Origin: Friedmanniella luteola
GTDB lineage: Bacteria > Actinomycetota > Actinomycetes > Propionibacteriales > Propionibacteriaceae
NCBI RefSeq assembly: GCF_900105065.1
Contig: NZ_LT629749.1
Location: forward strand, 1,550,001 to 1,614,000
DNA: 64,000 nt
Direction: 5' to 3'
Shown piece after piece: positions 43,507 to 52,959 of the stretch; the stretch's first letter is position 1; the number at the start of each line of letters is the position of its first letter. The notes below the pieces were generated by a model that made no database searches, was not told where the DNA came from, and saw only the letters and a list, made by a program, of their open reading frames with translations. The position numbers and the translations under genes were made by a program.

Positions 43507-44697
43507 GTGAGTCTCGACCTCGTCCGCGTCCGCGCCGACTTCCCGGCCCTCGAGGCCGGGTTGGCCTACTTCGACAGCCCGGGTGGCACGCAGACGCCGG
43601 CGCCGGTGGCCGAGGCCGTCCGGACGGCGATGAGCGGCCCGCTCTCCAACCGGGGCACCGCCAACCTCGCGGCCCGGAACGCGGACACCATCGTCGTCGA
43701 GGCCCGCCGGGCGGTCGCCGACCTGACCGGGGCCGACCCCCGGGGCGTCGTCTTCGGGCGCAGCGCCACCCAGCTCACCGTCGACTTCGCCCGGACCCTC
43801 GTCCGGGACTGGGCGGCCGGCGACGAGCTGGTGGTCACCCGGCTCGACCACGACGCCAACATCCGGCCCTGGGTGCTGGCGGCGCAGGACCGCGGCGTGA
43901 CGGTGCGCTGGGTCGACTTCGACCCGGCCAGCGGTGAGCTCGACCCGGCCGCGGTCGCCGCGGTGCTGACCGAGCGCACCCGGCTCGTCGCCCTGACCGC
44001 GGCCAGCAACCTCATCGGGACCCGCCCGGACGTCCGGGCCGTGGCCGACGCGGCGCACGCCGTCGGCGCCCTGGTCTGGGTCGACGGCGTGCACTACGCG
44101 GCGCACGCACTGGTCGACGTCGGGGCGCTGGGCTGCGACGTCTTCGTCTGCTCGCCCTACAAGTTCTTCGGGCCGCACCACGGCGCCCTGGTCGCCGACC
44201 CCGCCCTGCTCGAGGGCCTCCACCCGGCCAAGCTGCTGCCGTCGAGCGACGCCGTCCCCGAGCGCTTCGAGCTGGGCACGCTGCCCTACGAGCAGCTGGT
44301 GGGGACGACGGCGGCGATCGACCACCTCGCCGGTCTGCTGCCCGGCACCGGGACGCGCCGCGAGCGGCTCGCCGCCAGCATCGCCGCGGCCGAGGAGCAC
44401 GAGGCCCGCCTGCAGGCCCGGATCGAGCAGGGCCTGGCCGAGCTCGACGCCACGCTGTACAGCCGGGCGGCGCACCGGACCTCGACCCTGCTGTTCGACC
44501 TGCCGGGCCTCGAGGCCGCGCACGTCGCGGACCGGCTGGCCGGTGTCGGCGTCAACGCACCGGCCGGTCACTTCTACGCGATCGAGGCCTCGCGGCACCT
44601 GGGGCTGGGCGACCGCGGGGCCGTCCGCGTCGGCCTCGCGCCGTACAACGACGACGCGGACGTGGACCGCCTGCTGGCCGGGCTGGGCGCCCTCTAG
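43507..44697 (+). CDS. Cysteine desulfurase-like class-V aminotransferase (TIGR01976-type)
   Basis: 396 aa, PLP fold type I. PLP lysine is K219 in CSPYKFFGPHHGALV; earlier markers are YFDSPGGTQTPAPV near residue 20 and RLDHDANIRPWVLAA. It resembles the 'cysteine desulfurase-like' group of class V enzymes, but the catalytic cysteine loop of true IscS/SufS proteins is not evident, so persulfide formation is doubtful. Could act on another amino acid. GTG start is leaderless. Its TAG overlaps the reverse-strand stop of gluD by 3-4 bp (CTAG). Confidence 0.85.
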   Translation: MSLDLVRVRADFPALEAGLAYFDSPGGTQTPAPVAEAVRTAMSGPLSNRGTANLAARNADTIVVEARRAVADLTGADPRGVVFGRSATQLTVDFARTLVRDWAAGDELVVTRLDHDANIRPWVLAAQDRGVTVRWVDFDPASGELDPAAVAAVLTERTRLVALTAASNLIGTRPDVRAVADAAHAVGALVWVDGVHYAAHALVDVGALGCDVFVCSPYKFFGPHHGALVADPALLEGLHPAKLLPSSDAVPERFELGTLPYEQLVGTTAAIDHLAGLLPGTGTRRERLAASIAAAEEHEARLQARIEQGLAELDATLYSRAAHRTSTLLFDLPGLEAAHVADRLAGVGVNAPAGHFYAIEASRHLGLGDRGAVRVGLAPYNDDADVDRLLAGLGAL

Positions 44698-45593
44698 AGG
44701 ACGCCGACGCCCATCCCGCCACCGACCGGGGCGACCTGGGCCTGGTCGTCGGGGTCCGGCGGCGGGGTGCCCTTCGCGGAGCGCTGCAGCCGGCGCTCCA
44801 GCAGCCGCGCGAGGAAGGTCAGGCTGTAGTTGATGAGGATGAAGATCGCGGCCAGCACGATGAAGGTCGGGATCAGGTTCCCGAAGTTCGTGCTCAGGTT
44901 CTGCCCGCCGCGGATCAGCTCGGAGAAGTTGATGATGTAGCCGAGGGCGGTGTCCTTGAGGATCACGACCAGCTGGCTGAGCAGCGAGGGCAGCATGGCG
45001 GTCACCGCCTGCGGCAGCAGGATCGCGGTCATGGCCTGGGACGGCGTCAGCCCGACCGCCAGCCCCGCCTCGCGCTGGCCCCGGGGCAGCGAGTGGACGC
45101 CGGAGCGGATGAGCTCCGCGATGACGGCGGAGTTGTACAGCGTCAGGCCGGCCACGACGCCGAACAGCGAGGCCGCGTCGCCCGTGATGCCCACCACGAA
45201 CACGGCGAAGTAGTACGAGAAGATCATCATGACCAGCACCGGCACGGAGCGGAAGAACTCCACGTAGGTGCCGCAGACCAGCCGCAGCACCCGGGACTGC
45301 GACAGCCGGCCCACGCCGAGCACGAGCCCGACGACGACCGAGAGGACGACGGCGATGGCCGCCGCCTTGAGCGTGTTCACCAGCCCCGGCAGCAGATAGG
45401 CCGTCCAGGTGACCGGATCGAGGAAGGGTCGCCACTTCTCCGCGGTGAACTGGTTGTCGTCCGGGTTCGCCAAGCCGCGGACCACCAGGACGAGCAGGGC
45501 GACGAGGACCAGCACGGCCACCACGCCGACGACCCGGTAGGTGCGCCGCGCCCGCGGTCCGGGGACGTCGAAGAGGACGACCGGTGCGCTCAT
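44694..45593 (-). CDS. gluD: Glutamate-type amino-acid ABC transporter permease GluD
   Basis: 299 aa with an N-terminal membrane segment (VGVVAVLVLVALLVLVVRGL) and a five-segment BPD_transp core (LLPGLVNTLKAAAIAVVLSV, VEFFRSVPVLVMMIFSYY, RGQREAGLAVGLTPSQAM as the EAA-type loop). With GluC forms the pore of a polar amino-acid importer. Last gene of gluABCD; its ATG overlaps the gluC stop. C-terminal tail is Gly/Pro-rich. Stop codon overlaps that of the convergent aminotransferase gene, so no terminator fits between them. Confidence 0.93.
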   Translation of the reverse strand: MSAPVVLFDVPGPRARRTYRVVGVVAVLVLVALLVLVVRGLANPDDNQFTAEKWRPFLDPVTWTAYLLPGLVNTLKAAAIAVVLSVVVGLVLGVGRLSQSRVLRLVCGTYVEFFRSVPVLVMMIFSYYFAVFVVGITGDAASLFGVVAGLTLYNSAVIAELIRSGVHSLPRGQREAGLAVGLTPSQAMTAILLPQAVTAMLPSLLSQLVVILKDTALGYIINFSELIRGGQNLSTNFGNLIPTFIVLAAIFILINYSLTFLARLLERRLQRSAKGTPPPDPDDQAQVAPVGGGMGVGVL

Positions 45594-46279
45594 CGCTGCA
45601 CCACCAGCCGGCGCGAGAGATAGGTGAACAGCAGCCCGGTGGGCAGCGTGAGCACCACGAAGCAGACCGCGATCAGCACGAAGATCGCGTACAGCAGGGA
45701 CGGGCTGAACTCGATCATGTTCCGCATCTGGTACGCGAGCTCCGCCACGCCGATGGTGGCCACCACGGTGGTGTTCTTCGTCAGCGCGATGAGGGTGTTG
45801 CCGAGCGGGGCGATCGCGCCCCGGAAGGCCTGGGGGAGCACCACCTCCCGCAGGGTGGGCAGGAAGCCGAGCCCGATCGCCCGGGCCGCCTCGGCCTGGC
45901 CCTGGGGGACGGTGTTGATGCCGCTGCGCAGGGCCTCGGCCACGAAGGAGGCGTGGTAGACCGCCAGCGCGATCACGCCGAAGCGGAAGGTGTTGTCCGC
46001 GATCGAGGTGGGCGAGGCCGGGTCGGCCAGCTGCACCCGGAGGGTGTTGCTGATGCCGAACAGGCAGAAGAACACGATCAGGGTGAGCGGGGTGTTGCGG
46101 ATCAGCGTCACGTAGGCGGTGCCGAAACCGCGCAGCACGACGACGGGGGAGACCCGGCAGACCGCGACCACCGTCCCGATGACCAGCGCGCCGACGGCCG
46201 AGGCCACCGTGAGCTTGATGGTCATCCAGAACGCGCCCAGCACGTCGTACTCGGTGAGCAGCCTGGCGAAGCCGTCCAC
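45590..46279 (-). CDS. gluC: Glutamate-type amino-acid ABC transporter permease GluC
   Basis: 229 aa, His/Glu/Gln-type permease: GAFWMTIKLTVASAVGALVI, TLIRNTPLTLIVFF and the EAA-type loop GQAEAARAIGLGFLPTLREV near residue 124. Partner of GluD. Lies 64 bp after gluB and overlaps gluD by 4 bp. Standard order gluA-B-C-D on the minus strand. Confidence 0.93.
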   Translation of the reverse strand: MDGFARLLTEYDVLGAFWMTIKLTVASAVGALVIGTVVAVCRVSPVVVLRGFGTAYVTLIRNTPLTLIVFFCLFGISNTLRVQLADPASPTSIADNTFRFGVIALAVYHASFVAEALRSGINTVPQGQAEAARAIGLGFLPTLREVVLPQAFRGAIAPLGNTLIALTKNTTVVATIGVAELAYQMRNMIEFSPSLLYAIFVLIAVCFVVLTLPTGLLFTYLSRRLVVQR

Positions 46280-46343
46280 GGCGTCCTCCTCGGTGGTCGA
46301 GCCGGAACCCGGGCGGGACGTCGCCCACCCGGGGCCGTGATGA

Positions 46344-47189
46344 TCAGGAGCAGGGGTCCGGCTTCGGCGGGTTCGTGCTCGTGTCGGGCTTGAAGCCCGA
46401 CGCCCCGACCGTGTCGTCGAGGGCCTTCTGCCACGAGCCGTCGTCGACCATCTTCTGGATCGCGGTGTTCACCGACTCGCAGAGCGCGGTGTCGCCCTGC
46501 TTCAGACCGACGCCGTAGCGCTCCTCCGAGAAGGGGGCGCCCACCACCTTGAGCTTGCCCTGGTACTGCGACTGGGCGGCGAAGCCGGCGAGGATCACGT
46601 TGTCGGTGGTGACCGCGTCGATGGTGCCGCTGTTCAGCGCCTGCACGCACTTGGAGTAGGTGTCGAACTCCTGGAGCTGCACCCCGGAGGCGTAGTTGTC
46701 CTTGATCTTCTGCGCCGACGTGGAGCCGGTCACCGAGCAGAGCTTCTTGCCGTTCAGCGCGTCGGGGCCGGTGATGTCGCTGTTGTCGGTCTTGACCAGC
46801 AGGTCCTGGCCGGCGACGAAGTAGGGCCCGCCGAACGAGACCTTCTGCTTGCGCTCGTCGGTGATCGAGTAGGTGGCGAAGATCATCTTGACCTGGCCGC
46901 TCTGCAGCAGCGTCTCGCGCTGGGCCGACGGCGACTCCTTGAAGGTCACGTCGGTGAAGCCGAGCTCCTTGGCGACGTAGCGGGCGACGGTGACGTCGAA
47001 GCCCTGGTAGTCGTTGCCGACCTGCTGGCCGAGGCCCGGCTGGTCGAACTTGATGCCGATGGTGACGGGGCCTCCGGAGCTCGCCGCGTCCCCGGCCGGG
47101 GCGGCGTTCTCCTCGTTGACGCAGCCCGCCATGGCCAGCGTGAGTGCCGCAGCGGCGGTGCTGCCGGCGATCTTGGTGATGGTCCTCAT
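46344..47189 (-). CDS. gluB: Amino-acid ABC transporter substrate-binding lipoprotein GluB
   Basis: 281 aa. Lipobox ALTLAMAGC, lipidated Cys at residue 23. The mature protein is a family-3 periplasmic-type binding fold (FDQPGLGQQVGNDYQGFDVT, IFATYSITDERKQKVSFGGP, KLCSVTGSTSAQKIKDNY, RYGVGLKQGDTALCESVNT). Captures glutamate or a related amino acid outside the membrane. Preceded by GAGGGGAACC as SD and a 110-bp gap after gluA, in which no clear separate promoter was found. Confidence 0.93.
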   Translation of the reverse strand: MRTITKIAGSTAAAALTLAMAGCVNEENAAPAGDAASSGGPVTIGIKFDQPGLGQQVGNDYQGFDVTVARYVAKELGFTDVTFKESPSAQRETLLQSGQVKMIFATYSITDERKQKVSFGGPYFVAGQDLLVKTDNSDITGPDALNGKKLCSVTGSTSAQKIKDNYASGVQLQEFDTYSKCVQALNSGTIDAVTTDNVILAGFAAQSQYQGKLKVVGAPFSEERYGVGLKQGDTALCESVNTAIQKMVDDGSWQKALDDTVGASGFKPDTSTNPPKPDPCS

Positions 47190-47299
47190 GGTTCCCCTCC
47201 GGTGTGGGCGCGGGAGAGCAGGCCGCTGCTCCCGATCGCTCGGGTCGTTCCCCGTGCACCGTGCCGCGACCGGTGGGTCACCGCACCGCACGTCCTGAG

Positions 47300-48124
47300 C
47301 TAGTGGGTCAGGATCTTGCTCAGGAAATCCTGGGCCCGCGCCGAGCGCGGGGCGGTGAAGAAGGTCTCGGGCGGTGCCTCCTCGACGATCTGGCCGTCGG
47401 CCATGAACACGACGCGGTTGGCCGCCTTGCGGGCGAAGCCCATCTCGTGGGTGACCACGACCATCGTCATGCCCTGCCGGGCGAGGGACACCATGACGTC
47501 GAGCACCTCGTTGACCATCTCGGGGTCGAGGGCGGACGTCGGCTCGTCGAAGAGGATGACCTTGGGGTCCATGGCCAGGGCGCGGGCGATCGCCACGCGC
47601 TGCTGCTGGCCGCCGGAGAGCTGCGCCGGGTACTTCTCGGCCTGGGAGTCGACGCCCACCCGCTGCAGGATCTCCATCCCGCGCCGCCGGGCCTCGGCGG
47701 CGTTCGTGCGCCGCACCTTGACCGGGCCGAGGGTCACGTTCTCCAGCACGGTCTTGTGGGCGAACAGGTTGAAGGACTGGAACACCATGCCTACGTCGGC
47801 CCGCAGGCCCGCCAGCGCCTTGCCCTCCTCGGGCAGCGGCTGGCCGTCGATGGTGATCGTGCCGCCCTCGATGGTCTCCAGACGGTTGATGGCCCGGCAC
47901 AGCGTCGACTTCCCCGACCCGGACGGGCCGAGCACCACGACCACCTCACCGCGGCCCACCGTGAGGTTGATGTCCTGAAGCACGTGCAGGCTGCCAAAGT
48001 GCTTGTCGACGCCGCTCAGCACGACCAGCGGCTCACCGACCGGCGTCGCCACCGCGGGAGACGTGGCGTCGTCGTGCCCCGTGCCCGCGTGCGGACCTGC
48101 AGGCGGCCCTCCCGACTCCGTCAT
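47300..48124 (-). CDS. gluA: Amino-acid ABC transporter ATP-binding protein GluA
   Basis: 274 aa. Walker [22 protein letters not shown]-loop [22 protein letters not shown] signature [20 protein letters not shown], Walker [15 protein letters not shown] and H-loop VVTHEMGFA are all present. Energises amino-acid uptake with GluBCD. About 30 N-terminal residues before the ATPase core are Pro/Gly-rich and not conserved. A TAGGGT -10 lies 6 nt before the ATG, so the operon probably begins here, leaderless. Confidence 0.95.
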   Translation of the reverse strand: MTESGGPPAGPHAGTGHDDATSPAVATPVGEPLVVLSGVDKHFGSLHVLQDINLTVGRGEVVVVLGPSGSGKSTLCRAINRLETIEGGTITIDGQPLPEEGKALAGLRADVGMVFQSFNLFAHKTVLENVTLGPVKVRRTNAAEARRRGMEILQRVGVDSQAEKYPAQLSGGQQQRVAIARALAMDPKVILFDEPTSALDPEMVNEVLDVMVSLARQGMTMVVVTHEMGFARKAANRVVFMADGQIVEEAPPETFFTAPRSARAQDFLSKILTH

Positions 48125-48130
48125 GGGCCG

Positions 48131-48136
48131 ACCCTA
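48131..48136 (-). promoter_or_regulatory. Leaderless -10 element of gluABCD
   Basis: Minus strand TAGGGT, then 6 nt (CGGCCC), then the gluA ATG. Upstream GC-rich hairpin CGGGCC-CC-GGCCCG (48185-48198) separates it from the epimerase gene. Confidence 0.55.
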
Positions 48137-48199
48137 GAGGAGCCAGGTCGCGGTTGGGGGCACCGACATGTTGAGATCCGGTTACGGGCCCCGGCCCGG

Positions 48200-49102
48200 T
48201 CAGCGCCCGTTGACGCCCCAGCGGCCGGTGTAGGTCTTGCCCGGCGCCAGCACGATCAGCCCGTCGTGGGTGATGCCCTCGTTGAACGCGTCGGGCCCGC
48301 AGGTCATCGGCTCGATGGCCAGCGAGAGGTCACGGCGGTCCTCACCGGTGAAGACCTGGATCCACGTCATCGTGTCGTCGCCCCACAGCTCGGCGGCGCG
48401 GTCCCCGAGAGCCAGCTTGACCCGCCAGCGGCCGTCCTCGTCACGGTCGAGGTCGGTGAACGCGTGGTCCAGGTTGGTGGCCCCCAGGTGGGCGCCCGCG
48501 CGGAGGTCCTTCTCGGTGCCCTCGACCGGGGCGAGGCGGACGGGGAGCAGCCGCTCGTCGACCTCGAGGTAGGTGCGCGCGGGGACGGTGACCGCGACCT
48601 CGTCGACGGTGGTCTCCCCGACGGTGAAGTAGGGGTGCGCGGCGTACCCGAAGGGCACGTCGACGTCGCCGATGTTGGTGGCCCGGACGGTCACCTGCAG
48701 GCCGCGCTCGCTGACCTGGTGGGTGATCGTCGCCTCGACGATGCCCGGCCAGCCCGACCGCGGGTAGACCCGCACGCTCTGGGTGAGGGTGTCCTCGGTG
48801 TGGTCGACGAGCGTCCAGGGGACGTGCCGGACCAGGCCGTGGATGGCGTTGTGGCGGTCCGGCTCGCTGAGCGCGAGCTGCTGCTCCTCGCCGCCGAACG
48901 TGTAGAGCCCGTCGCGGATCCGGTTCGGCCAGGGCAGCAGCTGCTGCCCGCGGCCCTTGTGGACCACCTCGTCGGCCTCGAAGCCGCGGACGACGTGCTG
49001 CCCGCCGACCGTGTAGGTGCGCAGCGTCGCGCCGACCTCGGTGACGACGACGCGGTGCTCGCCGGAGACGATCTCGTACTGCTCGCCGGTGGGGTTGGTC
49101 AT
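48200..49102 (-). CDS. Aldose 1-epimerase (galactose mutarotase) family protein
   Basis: 300 aa beta-sandwich enzyme. Family markers: QLLPWPNRIRDGLYTFGGEE (about 55-74), the catalytic histidines in HGLVRHVPW and YAAHPYFTVG, and the C-terminal catalytic Glu in LAIEPMTCGPDAFNEG. Interconverts alpha and beta anomers of aldoses in the cytosol. A TACGCT -10-like element lies 8 nt before the ATG. Upstream of and on the same strand as gluABCD, but a hairpin and a separate -10 between them argue against one operon. Confidence 0.9.
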   Translation of the reverse strand: MTNPTGEQYEIVSGEHRVVVTEVGATLRTYTVGGQHVVRGFEADEVVHKGRGQQLLPWPNRIRDGLYTFGGEEQQLALSEPDRHNAIHGLVRHVPWTLVDHTEDTLTQSVRVYPRSGWPGIVEATITHQVSERGLQVTVRATNIGDVDVPFGYAAHPYFTVGETTVDEVAVTVPARTYLEVDERLLPVRLAPVEGTEKDLRAGAHLGATNLDHAFTDLDRDEDGRWRVKLALGDRAAELWGDDTMTWIQVFTGEDRRDLSLAIEPMTCGPDAFNEGITHDGLIVLAPGKTYTGRWGVNGR

Positions 49103-49164
49103 GGGTCGAGAGCGTAGTGCCGGGGTCCGGGGCGCCCGCGCGGAGGACGGTCCGCGACGCCCGC

Positions 49165-49184
49165 GGCGGGGCTGCGGCCCCGCC
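49165..49184. repeat. 8-9 bp GC hairpin between divergent epimerase and miaB
   Basis: GGCGGGGC and GCCCCGCC around TGCG. Just upstream of a TAGGCT -10-like element (49194-49199) that lies 9 nt before the miaB ATG. May be an operator-like or structural element. Confidence 0.45.
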
Positions 49185-49208
49185 GGTGGCCGTTAGGCTG
49201 GGACCGCC

Positions 49209-50714
49209 ATGTCGACCCCAGTCCTCGCTCCTCTTGCCGGGCGGACCTACGAGATCCGCACCCACGGCTGCCAGATGAACGTCCACGACTCCGAGCGCCT
49301 CGCCGGCCTGCTGGAGGGCGCCGGCTACCGCCGGGCCGACCGCGGGGGAGCCCCGGACGTCGTGGTGTTCAACACCTGCGCGGTCCGGGAGAACGCCGAC
49401 AACAAGCTCTACGGCAGCCTCGGCCACCTGCTGCCCACCAAGAACGCGACGCCCGGCATGCAGATCGCGGTCGGCGGCTGCCTGGCCCAGAAGGACCGCA
49501 CCGAGATCGTCCGCCGCGCCCCCTGGGTCGACGTCGTCTTCGGCACGCACAACATCGGCGCCCTGCCGGTGCTGCTCGAGCGCGCCCGCGTCGAGCAGGA
49601 GGCGCAGGTCGAGATCGAGGAGGCGCTGCAGACCTTCCCCTCGAACCTGCCCACCCGTCGCGACTCCGCCTACGCCGCCTGGGTCTCGGTCAGCGTCGGC
49701 TGCAACAACACCTGCACCTTCTGCATCGTGCCGGCGCTCCGCGGGAAGGAGACCGACCGCCGCCCGGGCGACGTCCTCGCCGAGATCGAGATGCTCGTCG
49801 CCGACGGCGTCCAGGAGGTGACCCTGCTCGGCCAGAACGTCAACGCCTACGGCGTCGAGTTCGGCGACCGGGCCGCGTTCGCCAAGCTGCTCCGGGCCTG
49901 CGGGGAGATCGACGGGCTGGAGCGGGTGCGCTTCACCTCTCCGCACCCCAAGGACTTCACCGACGACGTCATCGCCGCGATGGCCGAGACGCCCAACGTC
50001 ATGCCCCAGCTGCACATGCCGCTGCAGTCCGGCTCGGACACCGTGCTGCGGACCATGCGGCGCTCCTACCGCAGCGACCGCTACCTCGGCATCATCGACC
50101 GGGTGCGGGCGTCGATGCCCGAGGCCGCCATCACCACCGACATCATCGTCGGGTTCCCGGGCGAGACCGAGGCCGACTTCCAGGCGACGCTCGACGTCGC
50201 GGCGGCCGCGCGGTTCGCGGCGGCGTTCACCTTCCAGTACTCGGTCCGCCCCGGGACGCCCGCGGCGACGATGCCGGACCAGGTGCCGAAGGCCGTCGTC
50301 CAGGAGCGCTACGAACGGCTGGTCGCGCTGGTGGAGCAGAGCGCCTGGCAGGAGAACCAGCGCCTGGTCGGCACCGAGGTCGAGGTGATGTTCGCCGACG
50401 GCGAGGGCCGCAAGGACGCCGCGACCGCGCGGATGTCCGGCCGGGCCCGGGACAACCGGCTGGTGCACGTCGCCGTCCCCGAGGACCCCGCCCGCCGGCC
50501 GCGTCCCGGCGACCTGGCGCGGACCACCATCACCTACGCCGCCCCGCACCACCTGACGGCCGACGCCGGGATCACCGGTCTCCGCCGGACCCGCGGCGGG
50601 GACGCCTGGGAGGGGCGCCGGGCCGCCCCGGCCCGGCCGGCGGTCAGCCTGGGCCTGCCCGCCGTGGGGGTACCGGCCCCGCTCGCGCCGGCGGGCGCCT
50701 GCCAGGTCGGCTGA
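49209..50714 (+). CDS. miaB: tRNA-2-methylthio-N6-dimethylallyladenosine synthase MiaB
   Basis: 501 aa. N-terminal cluster cysteines in [35 protein letters not shown] and GGCLAQKDR; radical-SAM cysteines C165, C169, C172 in [14 protein letters not shown]-terminal TRAM domain ([16 protein letters not shown]) then a ~45-residue Pro/Arg tail. Adds the methylthio group to A37 of tRNAs reading U-starting codons, acting on the product of MiaA, encoded 420 bp away. The paralogue RimO lies at 31.4 kb. Confidence 0.96.
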   Translation: MSTPVLAPLAGRTYEIRTHGCQMNVHDSERLAGLLEGAGYRRADRGGAPDVVVFNTCAVRENADNKLYGSLGHLLPTKNATPGMQIAVGGCLAQKDRTEIVRRAPWVDVVFGTHNIGALPVLLERARVEQEAQVEIEEALQTFPSNLPTRRDSAYAAWVSVSVGCNNTCTFCIVPALRGKETDRRPGDVLAEIEMLVADGVQEVTLLGQNVNAYGVEFGDRAAFAKLLRACGEIDGLERVRFTSPHPKDFTDDVIAAMAETPNVMPQLHMPLQSGSDTVLRTMRRSYRSDRYLGIIDRVRASMPEAAITTDIIVGFPGETEADFQATLDVAAAARFAAAFTFQYSVRPGTPAATMPDQVPKAVVQERYERLVALVEQSAWQENQRLVGTEVEVMFADGEGRKDAATARMSGRARDNRLVHVAVPEDPARRPRPGDLARTTITYAAPHHLTADAGITGLRRTRGGDAWEGRRAAPARPAVSLGLPAVGVPAPLAPAGACQVG

Positions 50715-50751
50715 CCTCGGCAGGGCCCACCTGCCGGGTCCGGGGACGCGA

Positions 50752-50783
50752 CAGCCCCGCCGGTCCGCGGACCGACGGGGCTG
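50752..50783. terminator. Strong palindrome after miaB
   Basis: CAGCCCCG pairs with CGGGGCTG, enclosing the perfect palindrome CGGTCCGCGGACCG with one C-A mismatch. It lies between the converging stops of miaB (50714) and the small MT0933-like gene (50793), so it can serve both as intrinsic-type terminator; no T-run. Confidence 0.8.
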
Positions 50784-50792
50784 CTGAGGCGG

Positions 50793-50984
50793 TCAGGCGG
50801 GCGGCGTGTCCTTGCGCAGGAAGTCGCCCAGCTTCTCCTGGGCGACGCCGACGCCCCGGTCGATCTGGTCGGTGTGCTCGCCCCCGGTCCGCCGGTCGGC
50901 GAGGTCGGCCGCCTTGTCCAGACCCTGCTCGACCTTGTCCGGGTGCTGGCTCAGCACGTCCTTGGCCTTGTCGAAGATGCCCAT
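50793..50984 (-). CDS. MT0933-family small antitoxin-like protein
   Basis: 63 aa: MGIFDKAKDVLSQHPDKVEQ then GLDKAADLADRRTGGEHTDQ, ending EKLGDFLRKDTPPA. This is the actinobacterial Rv0909/MT0933-like family, annotated as antitoxin by similarity to Rv0909. No toxin gene is adjacent (neighbours are miaB and miaA), so an antitoxin role is not supported here; the family often occurs alone. Highly charged, helical, cytosolic. ATG at 50984 with GAGGCGACACC upstream. Confidence 0.8.
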   Translation of the reverse strand: MGIFDKAKDVLSQHPDKVEQGLDKAADLADRRTGGEHTDQIDRGVGVAQEKLGDFLRKDTPPA

Positions 50985-51134
50985 GGTGTCGCCTCTCGGT
51001 CGGTGTCGTGGTCTGTCGCGGGCGGTTGGATCGCGGGCCCGCGCCACTCCAGCCTGCCTTGCCGCCCGCAGTGCTCGACCACCGGGTCCGGACGTCGGTC
51101 GGGCGCCGCAGCCCGCTGGGCCACACTGGTCGCC

Positions 51135-52115
51135 GTGACCGTGGTGCTGGTGGGTCCGACGGCCGTCGGCAAGACCGCCCTGGCCGTGGCGCTGGCGCGC
51201 CGCTACCGGGAGCAGGGCCGGCCGGCCGAGGTCGTCAACGCCGACTCCATGCTGGTCTACCGCGGGATGGACGTCGGGACGGCCAAGCCGACGCCCCAGG
51301 AGCGGGGCGGCGTGCCGCACCACCTGCTCGACGTCCTCGACGTGACCGAGACCGCGACCGTCGCCGAGTTCCAGGCCCTCGCCCGCGCCGCCATCGCCGA
51401 CTGCCGGGTGCGCGGGGTGGTCCCGGTGGTCGTCGGCGGGTCGGCGCTGTACGTGCGCGCCGTCGTGGACGACTTCGACTTCCCCGGCACCGACGCGGGC
51501 GTCCGCGCCCGGCTGGAGTCCGAGCTGGCCGTCGTCGGCCCGGCGGGTCTGCACGCGCGGCTGGCCGCGGTCGACCCGGCGTCGGCCGCGACGATCGGCC
51601 CCGGCAACGGCCGGCGGCTGGTCCGCGCCCTCGAGGTGGTCGAGCTGACCGGCCGGCCCTACGCGTCCACGCTGCCCGCGCACCGCTACCTGCTGCCCGG
51701 GGTCGTCCAGATCGGGCTCCGGATCGACCGGCCCACCCTCGACGCGCGCATCGCGCAGCGGGTCGAGGCGATGTGGGCGGCGGGCTTCGTCGACGAGGTG
51801 CGCCGCCTCGCCGAGCGCTCGCCGGGTCTGCGCGAGGGCGTCACCGCCTCCCGGGCGCTGGGGTACCGCCAGCTGCTCGCGCACCTGGACGGCGAGCTGA
51901 CCGAGGCCGAGGCCCGGGAGCAGACGGTCGCGGGGACGCGCCGCTTCGCCCGCCGGCAGGGCGGCTGGTTCACCCGCGACCCGCGGATCACCTGGCTGGA
52001 CTGGGACGCCCCGGACCTGGTCGACGCCGCGCTCGCCGCCGCCGGACCCGGCGGCGAGGGACCCGACCGGGGGACGGCCGTCGGCGGGGACCTCCCGCCG
52101 GCTCTGGGAGACTGA
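51135..52115 (+). CDS. miaA: tRNA dimethylallyltransferase MiaA
   Basis: 326 aa. P-loop VVLVGPTAVGKTALAVALAR at residues 3-22, DSMLVYRGMDVGTAKPTPQE and the ARRQGGWFTRDPRITWLDW end of the family. Transfers a dimethylallyl group to A37 of tRNAs, the step before MiaB. GTG start; a CACACT -10-like sequence ends 7 nt before it. The last ~25 residues are Gly/Pro-rich. dapF follows after 4 nt. Confidence 0.95.
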   Translation: MTVVLVGPTAVGKTALAVALARRYREQGRPAEVVNADSMLVYRGMDVGTAKPTPQERGGVPHHLLDVLDVTETATVAEFQALARAAIADCRVRGVVPVVVGGSALYVRAVVDDFDFPGTDAGVRARLESELAVVGPAGLHARLAAVDPASAATIGPGNGRRLVRALEVVELTGRPYASTLPAHRYLLPGVVQIGLRIDRPTLDARIAQRVEAMWAAGFVDEVRRLAERSPGLREGVTASRALGYRQLLAHLDGELTEAEAREQTVAGTRRFARRQGGWFTRDPRITWLDWDAPDLVDAALAAAGPGGEGPDRGTAVGGDLPPALGD

Positions 52116-52119
52116 GCCC

Positions 52120-52959
52120 ATGCGCAGGTGGTCGTTCAGCAAGGGGCACGGGACCGAGAACGACTTCGTGGTCCTGCTCGACCGGGACGACACGATGGGC
52201 GTCGGCCCGGCCGAGGTCCGCTACCTCTGCGACCGGCACGCCGGCCTCGGCGGCGACGGGCTGCTGCGGGCGGTCCGGGCCCGGCACGTCCCCGAGTGGG
52301 ACGGCGACGGCTCGCTGTGGTTCATGGACTACCGCAACGCCGACGGGTCGGTGGCCCAGATGTGCGGGAACGGGCTGCGCGTCTTCGCCCGCTTCCTGCT
52401 CGACCACGACCTCGCCAGCGGCCCCACCCTCCAGATCGCCACCCGCACGGGCCTGCAGGAGGCGACGGTCCTGCCCGACACGCGGATCCGCGTCTCGATG
52501 GGCCCTGTCCGCGTCGACGCGCCGGCGACGCCCGTGACCGTGCGCACCGGGGACGGCACCGAGCACGTCGTGCTCCCCGCCGACGTGGGCAACCCCCACG
52601 GGGTGGCCTTCGTCGACGACCTCGGCGCGCTGGACCTGCACACCGCCCCGCAGGTGCCGGCCGACGTCTTCCCCGAGGGGGTCAACGTCGAGTTCGTCCG
52701 CGTGCTGGGTCCCCGGCACATCGCGCTCCGGGTGCACGAGCGCGGGGTGGGGGAGACCCGCTCCTGCGGCACGGGGACCGTCGCGGCGGCCGCCGCCGCT
52801 CGCGTGCACACCGGTGACACCACGCCGCTGCCGGTCACCTATCGTGTCGAGGTGCCTGGCGGCGAGGTCGAGGTCGAGCTCGCCGAGGACCAGGCCCATC
52901 TGACCGGCCCGGCGGTGCTCATCGCCCACGGCCAGGTCCTGGTACCCGAGGAGGGGTAG
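52120..52959 (+). CDS. dapF: Diaminopimelate epimerase
   Basis: 279 aa. Catalytic cysteines C82 (AQMCGNGLRVFARF) and C216 (VGETRSCGTGTVAAAAAAR) are both present, with KGHGTENDFVVL at the N-terminus. Converts LL- to meso-diaminopimelate for lysine and peptidoglycan. SD GGGAG before the ATG. Its TAG overlaps the GTG of the SDR gene by one base, so miaA-dapF-SDR form one operon. Confidence 0.96.
   Translation: MRRWSFSKGHGTENDFVVLLDRDDTMGVGPAEVRYLCDRHAGLGGDGLLRAVRARHVPEWDGDGSLWFMDYRNADGSVAQMCGNGLRVFARFLLDHDLASGPTLQIATRTGLQEATVLPDTRIRVSMGPVRVDAPATPVTVRTGDGTEHVVLPADVGNPHGVAFVDDLGALDLHTAPQVPADVFPEGVNVEFVRVLGPRHIALRVHERGVGETRSCGTGTVAAAAAARVHTGDTTPLPVTYRVEVPGGEVEVELAEDQAHLTGPAVLIAHGQVLVPEEG

Noticed and set aside
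43507-44697. Calling the class-V enzyme a true cysteine desulfurase (iscS/sufS)
   Set aside because: No evident catalytic cysteine loop and no suf/isc neighbours.
42277-45435. Long minus-strand frame through rny and the aminotransferase gene
   Set aside because: Only the gluD portion region is genuine and in another frame; the rest is antisense low-complexity sequence.
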